Shown: positions 35,524 to 46,328 of the stretch, piece after piece
Layout of the letters: each line of letters starts with the position of its first letter
Position numbering within the stretch: position 1 is the first letter of the stretch
Source: Clostridiaceae bacterium
GTDB lineage: Bacteria; Bacillota_I; Bacilli_A; Erysipelotrichales; Coprobacillaceae
Reading direction: 5' to 3'
Length of the DNA stretch: 64,000 nucleotides
NCBI GenBank assembly: GCA_902363625.1
Contig: CABJAS010000004.1
Coordinates: forward strand, 154,815-218,814
Notes under the pieces: model-generated
The model's database searches: none
Told to the model about the DNA's origin: nothing
Seen by the model: the letters and a program-made list of their open reading frames with translations, nothing else
Program-made: the position numbers and the translations under genes

Positions 35524-35920
35524 AGTCTTCTATATCTATGAGATTACTGCTGTATTTGATCTCACCTGCTAGAACACCATCAAAATAGTCCTGTTTTTGT
35601 TTGATGAACTGTAAAGATTGTTGCAGCAGCTGCATTTTATGAAGCAGTATTTCATTGGTTTTAGAAAGCATTTCCTTTCTTTGCGGAATGCTGGAAACTC
35701 CTTGCAGACAATATTCCATGTAAATTTTCATATCTTTAATGCTTAATCCACAGTTCCTTAAACATTGCAGACTTTTTAGCCAAGCAATATTTCTTTCATC
35801 AAAATCACGATAATTATTTTGATCTCTTTTCACATTGGGAACTAATCCTTCTTTGCAATAGAACTTTAATGTTTCATAGGTCATCCCTACTTCTTCACAG
35901 GCTTCTTTCATCGTACACAT
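35522..35920 (-). CDS. MerR family regulator
   Basis: 132 residues. The winged-helix start MKEACEEVGMTYETLKFYCKEGLVPNVKRDQNNYRDF is typical of MerR proteins (about 4-40), followed by NIAWLKSLQCLRNCGLSIKDMKIY and a long dimerisation coiled coil. No metal-binding cysteine cluster is apparent. It is transcribed away from an FMN-reductase-like gene, with a perfect MerR-type promoter (35953-35983) in between, so it should activate that gene. Confidence 0.87.
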   Translation of the reverse strand: MCTMKEACEEVGMTYETLKFYCKEGLVPNVKRDQNNYRDFDERNIAWLKSLQCLRNCGLSIKDMKIYMEYCLQGVSSIPQRKEMLSKTNEILLHKMQLLQQSLQFIKQKQDYFDGVLAGEIKYSSNLIDIED

Positions 35921-35952
35921 TTTTTAATTCCTCCATAAAGTATAAAAAACAC

Positions 35953-35983
35953 TTGCCCGGTTGTTACTACCGGATGCTATAAT
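35953..35983 (+). promoter_or_regulatory. MerR-type promoter and operator for the FMN reductase gene
   Basis: TTGCCC (35953-35958), 19-bp spacer, TATAAT (35978-35983). The overlong spacer holds the dyad CCGGT-N7-ACCGG (35957-35973), the geometry that MerR proteins untwist to activate. Confidence 0.8.
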
Positions 35984-36072
35984 TTAATTGTAAAGCGAGA
36001 CCAACAAAAAGGCAAGAAAGAAAATGGTTAAGAATTTTAAGCAGTAAACTTAGTGTAATAGGAGGAATTATA

Positions 36073-36687
36073 ATGAAAGTATTACTAATTAACGGGAGTC
36101 CTAATATCAAGGGATGTACCTATACCGCTTTAACGGAAGTGGAAAAAACATTGAATGAGGCGGGGATTGAAACAGAAATCATTCAGGTCGGCAGTAAGGA
36201 TCTCCGTGGCTGTATTGGCTGTCGTCAATGCAAGAAAAATGGGAAATGCGTATTTAATGATTTGGTCAATGAAGTAGCACCGAAATTTGCTGAATGTGAT
36301 GGTATTGTGATTGGGTCTCCGGTTTATTATGCTTCTGCAAACGGAACATTGATTTCATTTATAGATCGACTATTCTATAGTGTTCCTATAGATAAATCAA
36401 TGAAAGTAGGCGCCGCTGTTGTTTCAGCCAGACGTGGAGGATGTTCAGCTACATTCGATGAAATCAATAAATATTTCACCATTTCAGGAATGCCGGTCGC
36501 TTCAAGCCAATACTGGAACAGTGTTCATGGTTATACCCCTGAAGATGTTTATGCCGATAAAGAGGGCTGTCAAACGATGAGAACTTTAGGAAGAAATATG
36601 GCATTTCTTATTAAAAGTATTCAACTAGGCAAGAAAGAATACGGACTGCCTGAAAAAGAAGACCATGTATTCACAAATTTTATTTAG
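36073..36687 (+). CDS. Flavodoxin-fold NADPH-dependent FMN reductase (iron-sulfur flavoprotein-like)
   Basis: 204 residues. LLINGSPNIKGCTYTAL is the FMN phosphate loop and GIVIGSPVYYASANGTLISFIDRL the second binding region. A cysteine cluster GCIGCRQCKKNGKC near residue 50 is as in iron-sulfur flavoproteins. It should reduce flavin or quinone-like acceptors with NAD(P)H. GGAGG lies before the ATG, and the gene is driven by the MerR-type promoter, suggesting induction by electrophilic or redox stress. Confidence 0.85.
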   Translation: MKVLLINGSPNIKGCTYTALTEVEKTLNEAGIETEIIQVGSKDLRGCIGCRQCKKNGKCVFNDLVNEVAPKFAECDGIVIGSPVYYASANGTLISFIDRLFYSVPIDKSMKVGAAVVSARRGGCSATFDEINKYFTISGMPVASSQYWNSVHGYTPEDVYADKEGCQTMRTLGRNMAFLIKSIQLGKKEYGLPEKEDHVFTNFI

Positions 36688-36710
36688 TTTAATTATCTAA
36701 AGATATTTAA

Positions 36711-36748
36711 AAAGAGCTGAGAATAAAATCTCAACTCTTATTTTTTTT
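36711..36748. terminator. Bidirectional terminator
   Basis: AAGAGCTGAGA (36712-36722) pairs with TCTCAACTCTT (36729-36739) with one mismatch, then eight T residues; the left flank is A-rich. It serves both converging genes. Confidence 0.82.
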
Positions 36749-36749
36749 G

Positions 36750-37469
36750 TTATATATTTGTATAGTTTTCCGGATCAATCAAAGAAGCTGCATCTTGATC
36801 GCAAATAACTGTAAAGTTTGGGTGCATTTTCAAAATAGTAACAGGTACATCCTGATTGATAGGTTCATCTAAAAATCTTTTAAAAATCTCTGCTTTCTCT
36901 TTCCCATTTACAATCATCACCAAATGTTTAACACGCATTAAACTCTTTGCTCCCATTGTTAGTGAATAAGGCTGACGTGGTCGATCTGCATAGCTGGGAT
37001 TCACTGCTTGTTTATCTTTAAAATCAATGCAGTAGGTATAACTGTCAAAAGGCGTACAGCGAGGACAGTTTCCACAGAAATGCCCATCATAGCCAAGACC
37101 GATAACCATCACATCAATACCGCCGGCTTTCTTAATTTCATTATCATAATTTTGCCAGTTGTCTAAATCCATGATATGAATACGTTCATTTGGGATATGT
37201 GCTTCTTTAAAGAATAAATTCTGCATATCATTCCAATTTGGACCATGAGGTTCGTCAATATATGGATTTTCATCAAATAGATAATATTCAATATCTTTAA
37301 ACTTATCTTGATCTTTGACATGAGGAATCATCATATTATACATTGTTTTAGGTGAACGACCGGAAGTTAACGAAATATTGACACGTTTATCCTGCATCAT
37401 AGCTCCCAGTAAAATAAACATGGCACTTTCACTCATTTTTTGTTCATTTTCTTCAATAATTAGTTTCAT
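36750..37469 (-). CDS. Glucosamine-6-phosphate deaminase / 6-phosphogluconolactonase family protein
   Basis: 239 residues, the NagB length. The phosphate loop ISLTSGRSPKTMYNMM and YYLFDENPY are in place and IDVMVIGLGYDGHF corresponds to the NagB active-site loop. However the residues after the histidine (CGNCPRCTPF) differ from the NagB consensus AFNEP, so the catalytic glutamate is missing and the true substrate may be another aldose or ketose phosphate (YieK-like). GGAG precedes the ATG. A good promoter and a candidate cre site lie upstream, so carbon catabolite control is likely. Confidence 0.75.
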   Translation of the reverse strand: MKLIIEENEQKMSESAMFILLGAMMQDKRVNISLTSGRSPKTMYNMMIPHVKDQDKFKDIEYYLFDENPYIDEPHGPNWNDMQNLFFKEAHIPNERIHIMDLDNWQNYDNEIKKAGGIDVMVIGLGYDGHFCGNCPRCTPFDSYTYCIDFKDKQAVNPSYADRPRQPYSLTMGAKSLMRVKHLVMIVNGKEKAEIFKRFLDEPINQDVPVTILKMHPNFTVICDQDAASLIDPENYTNI

Positions 37470-37486
37470 ACCTTTTCTCCTTTTTT

Positions 37487-37500
37487 ATAAAGCGCTTACA
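37487..37500 (-). promoter_or_regulatory. Candidate CcpA cre site
   Basis: TGTAAGCGCTTTAT on the minus strand, close to the cre consensus with a central AAGCGCTT palindrome. It covers the predicted transcription start, a position suited to repression by glucose-CcpA. Confidence 0.55.
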
Positions 37501-37505
37501 ATTAG

Positions 37506-37534
37506 AGTATACTGTTTTTTATGACAATGGTCAA
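37506..37534 (-). promoter_or_regulatory. Promoter of the nagB-like gene
   Basis: On the minus strand TTGACC (37534-37529), 17-bp spacer, TATACT (37511-37506). The start codon is at 37469. Confidence 0.75.
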
Positions 37535-37709
37535 CATTTCCCGTTTTTATCCAAAGCTTAGGCTTCTATAAATAAAAAAGCAGAGATAAACAGATTAATA
37601 TTTATCTTTTCCCACGTAACAAAAACGAGTATAATGAGAATATATTGAGTAATGAAAGCTACATGCGTAACTTAATGGATATATTGGATTTAAAGAATGG
37701 AGATCGAGA

Positions 37710-40700
37710 ATGATTAAGAATAAAGAAGAAGTCATTGCCTTTGCAGCCTATATCATGCACACTTTTTTCACAGATAATAATATTGAGCCATTAATCAATG
37801 CAATGAGTGATGACATTGTATGGATGGGCTCAGGAAGAACACAGATTGCCGAAGGAAAAGAAAATGTTGCTCGTTATTTTATTGAGGGAAAAGACGATTT
37901 ATCACCTTGTCAATTTAGTGAGGAACACTATGAGGTGACTTTATTAGGTGAGAATGATGCAATTTGTCAGGGACATGGCTATATGGATACACTTCCGGAT
38001 AATGAGATCAGAATCCACGAATTTCAGCGTGTGACTTTTGTTTTTCATAAAGAAGACGATACGTTTAAGATCAAGCACTTACATCATTCTATTGCTTATG
38101 AAGCAATGGAAGATGAGAAGCTGTTTCCTGTTCAATATGGCAAACAGCGTTATCAAACTTTACAAAATGAATTAGCTAAAAGAGATAATCAGATTGAATT
38201 GATGCTGTCACAGCTTCCGGGTGGTACAACGATTTGTTCATTAGATGAAAACTTGACAACAAAATGGATCTCTAAAAGTGGATGTGAGTTATTGGGGTTT
38301 GAAAATGAGAAAGAATTCTGGGAAGAAACCGGCGGAGATACTACGAAGGTTATTTATTCGGAAGATGTTCCTAAAATTAAAAAGGAACTTGCAAGGTGCA
38401 TTGGTGAAAAAAAGACTTTTATGCTTGAATACCGTTTAATAAGAACTGATGGAAAATTGACATGGATCGTTAATATCGGCAAGATTATAAAGAATGAATA
38501 TGGCGAAGAAGAAGTCTACTGTTTTGTCAGTGATATCAGTGAACGCAAGGAAATGGAGTTACTGTATAAAAAAGCGGATTTAGATGCTAAACGTCAGGCA
38601 GCGTTTATGATGGAACTATTTAATACATTACCGTGTGGGATCGTTCAATTTACAGTGGATGATACTCATTTATTATTGATGACGAATCGTTATGGCTGGG
38701 AGGTTTATGGCTATGAGGAAGAGGAGTTTCATAGAACCATTAAAAGTCCTTTGCAGTTTGTTTTAAAAGAAGATCAGGATTATATTATGACATTGCTCTC
38801 TAACCTTGAACTTAATGGTGAGTTAATCCAATATGAACGAAAAACATGTAAAAAGGATGGCACTGAGATTTGGATTTCAGTGTTGATGAAACGCTTGATC
38901 AACATGGATGGAAAAGATGTTATTCAGGCAATTTATACAGATATTACAGAACAGAAAGAAATGCAGTTAGAGATTGAAAAAAGCAGAAGGGTGGAAACAG
39001 AATCCTTGCGTGCTGCCATTGATATTGCCTATCCACTCATTTATAATCTTAATTTAAGTCAGGACAGCTATACCTTATTAAGTAATCGTATAGAAAAGGG
39101 ACTACCTGAAAGCGGTCTATATGATAGAATGTTTGATAACTATTTTCAGCGAGTGCATAAAGATTATCAAGAAGCCTATATAGAAAACTTTAAGAGAGAA
39201 AACATGCTCAGACGTTTTGCAGCAGGAGAAAAAGAAATTTATATGGACTTATTGCAGCTGGGGACGGATGGAAACTATCATTGGCAGTCTGCTCATGTCA
39301 TTCATGTAGATGATCCTTACAAGGAGTCACAATTAGCTATTTTATTGGTGAAAGAAATGGATGAACAAAAAGCGGAGCAGCTGCGACAAGAACAGCTGCT
39401 GCGAGATGCTTTAGCCAGAGCGAATGCCGCCAATGAGGCAAAAAGTAATTTCCTATCTTCAATGAGCCATGATATCCGAACCCCAATGAACGCTATCATT
39501 GGTATGGCTACGATTGGTCAGATGAAGCGCTATGATAGTGAAAATGTTAAACATTGTTTTGAAAAGATTGATGCATCAAGCCGTTATCTTCTGGCTTTGA
39601 TCAATGATATTCTGGATATGTCTAAGATTGAACAAGGTAAAATGAATATTAATCCGGTAGAATTTAATCTGATCGATGTGACTCAGGAAATCAACAGTAT
39701 TATCGTTCCGCAGGCGTATGAAAAAGAAATTAATTATGAAATGTATATTATGGAGCCAATCGCTCATGATTACGTTGGTGATGTTCTGCATCTGCGTCAG
39801 ATTCTTATGAATTTATTGAGCAATGCCCTCAAGTTTACTCCTGTTTCGGGAAATATTACTGTGACCATCAGTGATGAATATCATCGCAATGGATATGCAT
39901 ACTTAAAGTTCTCTGTCAAAGATAACGGTATTGGTATCTCTAAAGAGTTTATGCAAAAATTATTCCAGCCATTTGAACAGGAATCTGTGGATTCCGCCAG
40001 AAATAAAGTCGGAAGCGGATTAGGACTATCCATTGTTTATAATTTGGTTCATTTAATGGAGGGGCATATTGAAGTAAAAAGTGAAAAGGATATAGGGACA
40101 GAATTCATTGTGAAAATACCGATGAAGCTTGTCTTTATCAACAGAGAAGAGGAAGAACGTCATCGTCAAAAATCTCTGTTAAAGGATCTTCGTGTTTTAA
40201 TTGTGGATGACGATGCAGTTATTGGTGAACAAGCCAGTCTGATCTTAGAAGATATTGGAGCGGTTTGTTTATGGGCGGATTCCGGCTATAAAGCAATAGA
40301 GGAAGTTAAAATAAGCCTTGAAAATAAATCTCCGTTTGATGTTGCCATGATTGACTGGAAGATGCCTGATATGGATGGACTGGAGACTACCAGAAGAATT
40401 CGTCAGTTAGTGGGTCCGGATACGATGATTATTATTATTTCTGCCTATGATTGGAGCAGCATTCATCAAGAAGCAATTGAAGCGGGGGCAAATACTTTTA
40501 TCACAAAACCGCTATACACTGAAAACATTTGTGATACATTAGAAAACTTATATTCAGAATTTGAACATCCGGTAGAAAATCAAGTGAACTATAATATTGA
40601 TGGAAAAAGAATTTTATTGGTTGAGGATAATGAACTGAATATGGAAATTGCTAAAGAGCTGCTGGAAATGCAAGGATTGGTTGTTGATACGGCAAGTAAT

Positions 40701-40994
40701 GGACTAGAAGCGGTAGAGATGGTTAAGGATCATGATGCAGATGCTTATTATGCGGTATTAATGGATATCCGTATGCCTATTATGGATGGTCTTGAAGCTA
40801 CCAGAAGAATTCGTCAGTTACCGGGATTGAAGGGAAATCTGCCTATTTTAGCTATGAGTGCCAATGCCTTTGATGAAGATAAAAAGGTTGCGCAGGCAGC
40901 AGGGATGAACAGCTATTTAGTTAAACCGGTTAATGCCTCAGACCTCTATCAGGCATTAAGTGAACTTCAGAAAAAAGAGCTATTTCATAAATAA
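37710..40994 (+). CDS. Soluble hybrid histidine kinase: SnoaL-PAS(s)-HisKA-HATPase-REC-REC
   Basis: 1094 residues with no membrane segments. Domains in order: SnoaL-like cone (about 5-150; [22 protein letters not shown]), PAS with PAC (about 165-275), second PAS (about 300-420), a more divergent PAS-like region (430-545), coiled coil, HisKA with phosphorylated H587 in [12 protein letters not shown], HATPase (about 690-810; DNGIGIS and GSGLGLSIV), and two receivers with phospho-Asp D882 and D1019. No DNA-binding domain is fused, so the output partner is unknown. SnoaL-like domains bind small hydrophobic ligands. Starts at ATG 37710 after GGAG. Monocistronic, with a terminator at 40972. Confidence 0.92.
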   Translation: MIKNKEEVIAFAAYIMHTFFTDNNIEPLINAMSDDIVWMGSGRTQIAEGKENVARYFIEGKDDLSPCQFSEEHYEVTLLGENDAICQGHGYMDTLPDNEIRIHEFQRVTFVFHKEDDTFKIKHLHHSIAYEAMEDEKLFPVQYGKQRYQTLQNELAKRDNQIELMLSQLPGGTTICSLDENLTTKWISKSGCELLGFENEKEFWEETGGDTTKVIYSEDVPKIKKELARCIGEKKTFMLEYRLIRTDGKLTWIVNIGKIIKNEYGEEEVYCFVSDISERKEMELLYKKADLDAKRQAAFMMELFNTLPCGIVQFTVDDTHLLLMTNRYGWEVYGYEEEEFHRTIKSPLQFVLKEDQDYIMTLLSNLELNGELIQYERKTCKKDGTEIWISVLMKRLINMDGKDVIQAIYTDITEQKEMQLEIEKSRRVETESLRAAIDIAYPLIYNLNLSQDSYTLLSNRIEKGLPESGLYDRMFDNYFQRVHKDYQEAYIENFKRENMLRRFAAGEKEIYMDLLQLGTDGNYHWQSAHVIHVDDPYKESQLAILLVKEMDEQKAEQLRQEQLLRDALARANAANEAKSNFLSSMSHDIRTPMNAIIGMATIGQMKRYDSENVKHCFEKIDASSRYLLALINDILDMSKIEQGKMNINPVEFNLIDVTQEINSIIVPQAYEKEINYEMYIMEPIAHDYVGDVLHLRQILMNLLSNALKFTPVSGNITVTISDEYHRNGYAYLKFSVKDNGIGISKEFMQKLFQPFEQESVDSARNKVGSGLGLSIVYNLVHLMEGHIEVKSEKDIGTEFIVKIPMKLVFINREEEERHRQKSLLKDLRVLIVDDDAVIGEQASLILEDIGAVCLWADSGYKAIEEVKISLENKSPFDVAMIDWKMPDMDGLETTRRIRQLVGPDTMIIIISAYDWSSIHQEAIEAGANTFITKPLYTENICDTLENLYSEFEHPVENQVNYNIDGKRILLVEDNELNMEIAKELLEMQGLVVDTASNGLEAVEMVKDHDADAYYAVLMDIRMPIMDGLEATRRIRQLPGLKGNLPILAMSANAFDEDKKVAQAAGMNSYLVKPVNASDLYQALSELQKKELFHK

Positions 40995-41006
40995 TAGCTC
41001 TTTTTA
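40972..41006 (+). terminator. Terminator of the hybrid kinase gene
   Basis: AAAAAGAGCTA (40972-40982) pairs with TAGCTCTTTTT (40995-41005); the left arm lies in the last codons. Confidence 0.8.
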
Positions 41007-41034
41007 AATTTATCATCATTTAATGAATTACGAC

Positions 41035-41065
41035 TTGACTCTAACATGATGGGATAGTTTATACT
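41035..41065 (+). promoter_or_regulatory. MerR-type autoregulated promoter
   Basis: TTGACT (41035-41040), 19-bp spacer, TATACT (41060-41065), with an imperfect dyad (ACTCTAAC against GGGATAGT) in between. It lies 30 bases upstream of a merR gene and probably controls it. Confidence 0.75.
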
Positions 41066-41094
41066 AACAGTGAGCTCAAGAGGAGGACCTCCGT

Positions 41095-41910
41095 ATGTTA
41101 AAGATATCGGACTTTTCAAAACTATCAAGAATCAGTATTCGAATGCTAAGATTTTATGATGAAAAAGGTATTTTAAAACCAATCATTGTGAAAGAAAATG
41201 GGTATCGTTATTATGAACCAACCCAATTGATCATTGCCTCACGCATTCAGTATTTACGATATTTAGGTTTCAGTACGGATAAGATTAAAAGTATTTTATC
41301 CATCTTTCAAAACAATGCTGAGATAACAGAATATCTCAATAGTCAACTTAGTGAATTAGAAAATGAGCGTAATAAATTGAAAGAAAAGATCGATGCTCTT
41401 TCATTGACGATCCAAAAAATCAATCAGGAGGAAATAATGATGAATTATCAGGTAGAAATTAAAGAGATTCCGGCAAAGTACATGATGTGTAAAAGAGCGA
41501 TTATTCCATCTTATGAAAAAGAAGGGTTATTGTGGCAAGGAATGAATAATGAGTTAAAGGAATGTCAGCTGAATGTGGAAAAAGCAGAAAACGGAATGGT
41601 GATGGCGGTTTTCTATGATCCCGGCTATAAAGAAAATGAAGTTGATGTAGAAATAAGAGTGGAAGTAAAAGGAAATTATGAAGATACAGAAAATATCAAG
41701 TTCAAAAAGACTGATCCGGTGAAAGTTGCTTCTGTGACTTTTACCGGCGGATATGAACATATCACAGAAATTTCTTATCATATTGCCACTTGGATTACTG
41801 ATCATGATTATGAAATCTGTGGACCTGATTTCTCTATTTATCATGTGGGATATGCACAGACAGATAATCCTAATGAATTTGTCACTGAAATCTGTTATCC
41901 AATTAAATAA
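41095..41910 (+). CDS. MerR regulator with GyrI-like effector-binding domain
   Basis: 271 residues. N-terminal MerR winged helix (ISDFSKLSRISIRMLRFYDEKGILKPIIVKENGYRYYE), coiled-coil linker (about 80-115) and a C-terminal GyrI/AraC-effector-type domain (about 120-270) ending GPDFSIYHVGYAQTDNPNEFVTEICYPI. The plan is that of BmrR-like sensors of hydrophobic cations. No transporter is adjacent, so its regulon besides itself is unknown. AGGAGG lies before the ATG, and the 19-bp-spaced promoter upstream predicts autoregulation. Confidence 0.88.
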   Translation: MLKISDFSKLSRISIRMLRFYDEKGILKPIIVKENGYRYYEPTQLIIASRIQYLRYLGFSTDKIKSILSIFQNNAEITEYLNSQLSELENERNKLKEKIDALSLTIQKINQEEIMMNYQVEIKEIPAKYMMCKRAIIPSYEKEGLLWQGMNNELKECQLNVEKAENGMVMAVFYDPGYKENEVDVEIRVEVKGNYEDTENIKFKKTDPVKVASVTFTGGYEHITEISYHIATWITDHDYEICGPDFSIYHVGYAQTDNPNEFVTEICYPIK

Positions 41911-41944
41911 AGCTAATAGACCGAATATTATTTTGATTATATTA

Positions 41945-41971
41945 ACCTGACAGCTACTTGTCAGGTTTTAA
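41945..41971 (+). terminator. Terminator of the GyrI-like merR gene
   Basis: AACCTGACA (41945-41953) pairs with TGTCAGGTT (41959-41967), then T residues. Confidence 0.8.
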
Positions 41972-42033
41972 CTGTTATAATGATAGTAGGCAGCAGCTAT
42001 TTAAACTAAAAGAAATGGATAGGAGGAATGAGG

Positions 42034-42447
42034 ATGACAAAAAATGAACCAACACCCAATGAATTGAATACATTGCTAGGGGATCATTTATTTACTGTAT
42101 GGCAGGAGGTGTGCAGTCAAGTCGAAGAGAAGTATGATATGGAGAAGCTTTGGAATACGGGCGGAAAGAAATGGGATTACGAATATAAGTATCGCCGTGG
42201 CGGCAAAACATTGTGTGCATTGTATGCAAAAGATCATTCTATTGGTTTTATGGTTATCTTTGGTAAAGCTGAACGTGAAAAGTTTGAAGCAGAACAGGAA
42301 AACTATTCACCTGCAATGTTAAAGGTGTATGAGGAAAGCGTTACGTATCATGATGGTAAATGGATGATGTTTGCATTAACGGATCTTTCTTTGATGGAAG
42401 AGCTTCTGAAGTTACTGCGAATCAAGCGTCGCCCCAATAAGAAATAA
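42034..42447 (+). CDS. DUF3788 family protein
   Basis: 137 residues. WNTGGKKWDYEYKYRRGGKTLCALYAKDHSIGFMVIFGKAEREKFE is the conserved core of DUF3788, a family of unknown function common in gut Firmicutes and Bacteroidetes. AGGAGG at 42021-42026 favours ATG 42034 over ATG 42028. The following truncated zinc-ribbon gene is in the same frame, 12 bases downstream. Confidence 0.78.
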   Translation: MTKNEPTPNELNTLLGDHLFTVWQEVCSQVEEKYDMEKLWNTGGKKWDYEYKYRRGGKTLCALYAKDHSIGFMVIFGKAEREKFEAEQENYSPAMLKVYEESVTYHDGKWMMFALTDLSLMEELLKLLRIKRRPNKK

Positions 42448-42459
42448 AGTGGAAAAGAA

Positions 42460-42657
42460 ATGAAGTCCGGCTATTTACAGACAGATAGACTTATGGCATT
42501 TAATCAGCACATACATAAATTGTCTTTGCTTCCCAAAGATGAGGATGACTTATTGATTGTGAATAATACAGTCAGAGGAGCAAATTTTAAAGGGTTTATC
42601 TGCCAAGACTGCGGACTTATTGTCTTTGATTATACCCAATCAAATGTTAAAGAATAG
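42460..42657 (+). CDS. Truncated zinc-ribbon protein (DUF6487-like)
   Basis: 65 residues. The C-terminal half FKGFICQDCGLIVFDY and MKSGYLQTDR resemble small PF20097-type proteins that normally begin with a CPYCGKEM knuckle. Here GKEM is readable just upstream but the first CxxC is gone and the frame is closed by the TAA of the DUF3788 gene. So the first half of the zinc site has probably been lost by a deletion. Only a weak GGAAAAG site precedes the ATG. It may be a decaying gene. Confidence 0.55.
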   Translation: MKSGYLQTDRLMAFNQHIHKLSLLPKDEDDLLIVNNTVRGANFKGFICQDCGLIVFDYTQSNVKE

Positions 42658-42694
42658 ATGAAGCCACAAATTATTGCTTGCTTCATCTTATTTG
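42655..42694. terminator. Bidirectional terminator
   Basis: AGATGAAGC and GCTTCATCT form a nine-base stem with a 17-base loop, followed by TATTT; it lies between converging genes. Confidence 0.65.
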
Positions 42695-42698
42695 TCAA

Positions 42699-43154
42699 TT
42701 ATATAAAGGGTCCCTGTTTATTGTCATCAATAATCGCAAGACCGGTATTTTTAAAATTGAACCTCAATCCCAGTATACAGATCAAACACCCTAAATCAAA
42801 AGTATAAGGAGAAAAATCGGTAAAGATATAAACGCTTGACAATAGGATGATCATGATCGTTAATAATGGAATTTTAGAAAGCCTTCCGATTACATAGAAA
42901 GATATTAGAACTAGAAGATTAATGAGAGGGGGTGTTTTGAATAAAGAAAGTAAAAGAAAGATCGTAAAATAAGCATTATAATAATACCAATGCAAATGCT
43001 TAAGTTTATTTTGTTTAATAGTAATAATGGAGAGGATACTAAAAGCTATCATTAATAGATAATGATCCCAATTTAAATAGAATAAATTAAAGTAGCTGAT
43101 GAACACCAGGGAAAATAGCAGACAGAATAGAATGATTGTTTTTTGTTTATTCAT
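42699..43154 (-). CDS. Polytopic membrane protein of unknown function
   Basis: 151 residues, almost entirely membrane helices (four or five), very rich in Leu, Ile and Phe, ending in a short cytoplasmic tail (DDNKQGPFI). GAGGTG before the ATG at 43154 favours this start over one 15 codons upstream. It resembles no family that I can name. Divergent from the glucosidase operon. Confidence 0.6.
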   Translation of the reverse strand: MNKQKTIILFCLLFSLVFISYFNLFYLNWDHYLLMIAFSILSIITIKQNKLKHLHWYYYNAYFTIFLLLSLFKTPPLINLLVLISFYVIGRLSKIPLLTIMIILLSSVYIFTDFSPYTFDLGCLICILGLRFNFKNTGLAIIDDNKQGPFI

Positions 43155-44851
<1,697 letters not shown>

Positions 44852-44893
44852 CAATGTATTCTCTGTTTACGTTAAGAAAAGAGGAATATCTGA

Positions 44894-45757
44894 ATGAAAT
44901 TAGTAATAAGAGCTGATGATTATGGTTATACAGTGCCTTATAATATGGGCGCACTAAAAACGATTGAAGAAGGAATCACAACACATGTCGATATTATGCT
45001 GGACACCCCGGGAACTGTAGATGCCCTAGAAACAATAAGGAACTATCCTTGGATTTCTGTAGGTTGGCATGACCATTTCTGGGGAGCACCGGTAACTGAT
45101 CCTAAGCTGATTCCTTCGATGGTCAATGAAGAGGGAAGATTTAAATTCAGAAAAGATCAGTCTTTAAAGAATGAATGTGTTTTTGAAGAGGTATTATTAG
45201 AATGTCGTGCGCAAATTGAAAGATGTATTCGTATTTTAGGCAGAGCACCCGATGTTGCTTTGATTCATGGGGATTCTCCCTTTGAATTAGCTAAAAAACA
45301 AGTATGTGATGAATATGGTATCAAATATAATTTCATGTATAAATATGATACCCATTCAAGCAAAGAATCCTATCCGTTGGAAGAATTTGAACATCTAAAC
45401 ATTACGATGGCAACGCAGCACAGCACTGCCTATAAACCTCAGGAAAGCACAGACTGGAATGATCGTAAAAACTATGATCCGGTACAATATTTCTTAGACG
45501 ATGAAGATGGCATCTTAAAACAAGAGATCAGTATTTCAGCTTGGCATCCGGGATATTTGGATGATTATATCGTAGCTGAATCTTCTTATAAGGAAGCAAG
45601 ACCTATGGATATTGCGGCGCTTTGCTCACCGATTCTTAAACAATGGATTGTTGACAATCAAGTCGAATTGATTAATCTGCGTGATGCATTGTATGGAACA
45701 AATGAATACCAGAATCATTTAAAAGTAATCCATAGTCCTTTAGCGATTCAAAAATAA
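44894..45757 (+). CDS. Carbohydrate deacetylase, ChbG/YdjC family
   Basis: 287 residues. RADDYGYT at the N-terminus holds the metal aspartates and VGWHDHFWG the histidines of the YdjC fold; a further HGD lies near 137. ChbG removes acetyl from chitobiose-6-phosphate or related sugars, a step before hydrolysis by a phospho-glucosidase. Its place directly after a GH1 phospho-glucosidase fits such a pathway. GAGGA precedes the ATG; a terminator follows. Confidence 0.86.
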   Translation: MKLVIRADDYGYTVPYNMGALKTIEEGITTHVDIMLDTPGTVDALETIRNYPWISVGWHDHFWGAPVTDPKLIPSMVNEEGRFKFRKDQSLKNECVFEEVLLECRAQIERCIRILGRAPDVALIHGDSPFELAKKQVCDEYGIKYNFMYKYDTHSSKESYPLEEFEHLNITMATQHSTAYKPQESTDWNDRKNYDPVQYFLDDEDGILKQEISISAWHPGYLDDYIVAESSYKEARPMDIAALCSPILKQWIVDNQVELINLRDALYGTNEYQNHLKVIHSPLAIQK

Positions 45758-45758
45758 C

Positions 45759-45785
45759 AGGCACCTTCTACAGTGCCTTTTTTAT
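45759..45785 (+). terminator. Terminator of the glucosidase-deacetylase operon
   Basis: AGGCAC (45759-45764) pairs with GTGCCT (45773-45778), then T residues. Confidence 0.8.
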
Positions 45786-45848
45786 TTGGAGTGTAAAAGA
45801 TTGTAGCCGATATAAATAAGCGATATAATAATAAAAGGAGGAAGCTTC

Positions 45849-46328
45849 ATGGGACACTTTGGTTTTTCTTATATGGGTATCATATTTCTTTTATTACTGA
45901 TAGTACCTAATCTTGTTTGGACAAAGCATCAGCCTAAAGGGTATGATCCCAGTCATGAAAATAAGACTTTAGGCTTATTTGAACGGGTTGGAGAAGTCTT
46001 GGTCAGTGCTGTCGCCTTGATCTTTTCTGATTTTAACTTTCAAGGCTGGAATTTGTGGAGTATATGGCTGCTGTTGGCTTTGCTTTTTATGACCTTTTAT
46101 GAAATATGGTGGATTCGTTATTTTAGAAGTAATAAAGAGCTTCGAGATATGTATTGCAGCTTTGGTATAATACCGGTAGGTGGAGCCACTTTACCCGTTA
46201 TTGCTTTTATCTTTTTAGGGATTTACGGAAAGGTAATCTGGATGATTTTATCGGTTATCATCTTAGGAATCGGTCATATCGGTATTCATTTACAGCATCA
46301 AAAAGAAATAGAAGGAGAAAAGCTATGA
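45849..46328 (+). CDS. Membrane protein of unknown function
   Basis: 159 residues with four predicted membrane helices and a conserved-looking SDFNFQGWNLWSIWLL and YEIWWIRYFRSNKELRDMY. AAAGGAGG precedes the ATG. Its stop overlaps the next start by four bases (ATGA at 46325-46328), so it is co-translated with the kinase gene. Function not recognised. Confidence 0.65.
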   Translation: MGHFGFSYMGIIFLLLLIVPNLVWTKHQPKGYDPSHENKTLGLFERVGEVLVSAVALIFSDFNFQGWNLWSIWLLLALLFMTFYEIWWIRYFRSNKELRDMYCSFGIIPVGGATLPVIAFIFLGIYGKVIWMILSVIILGIGHIGIHLQHQKEIEGEKL

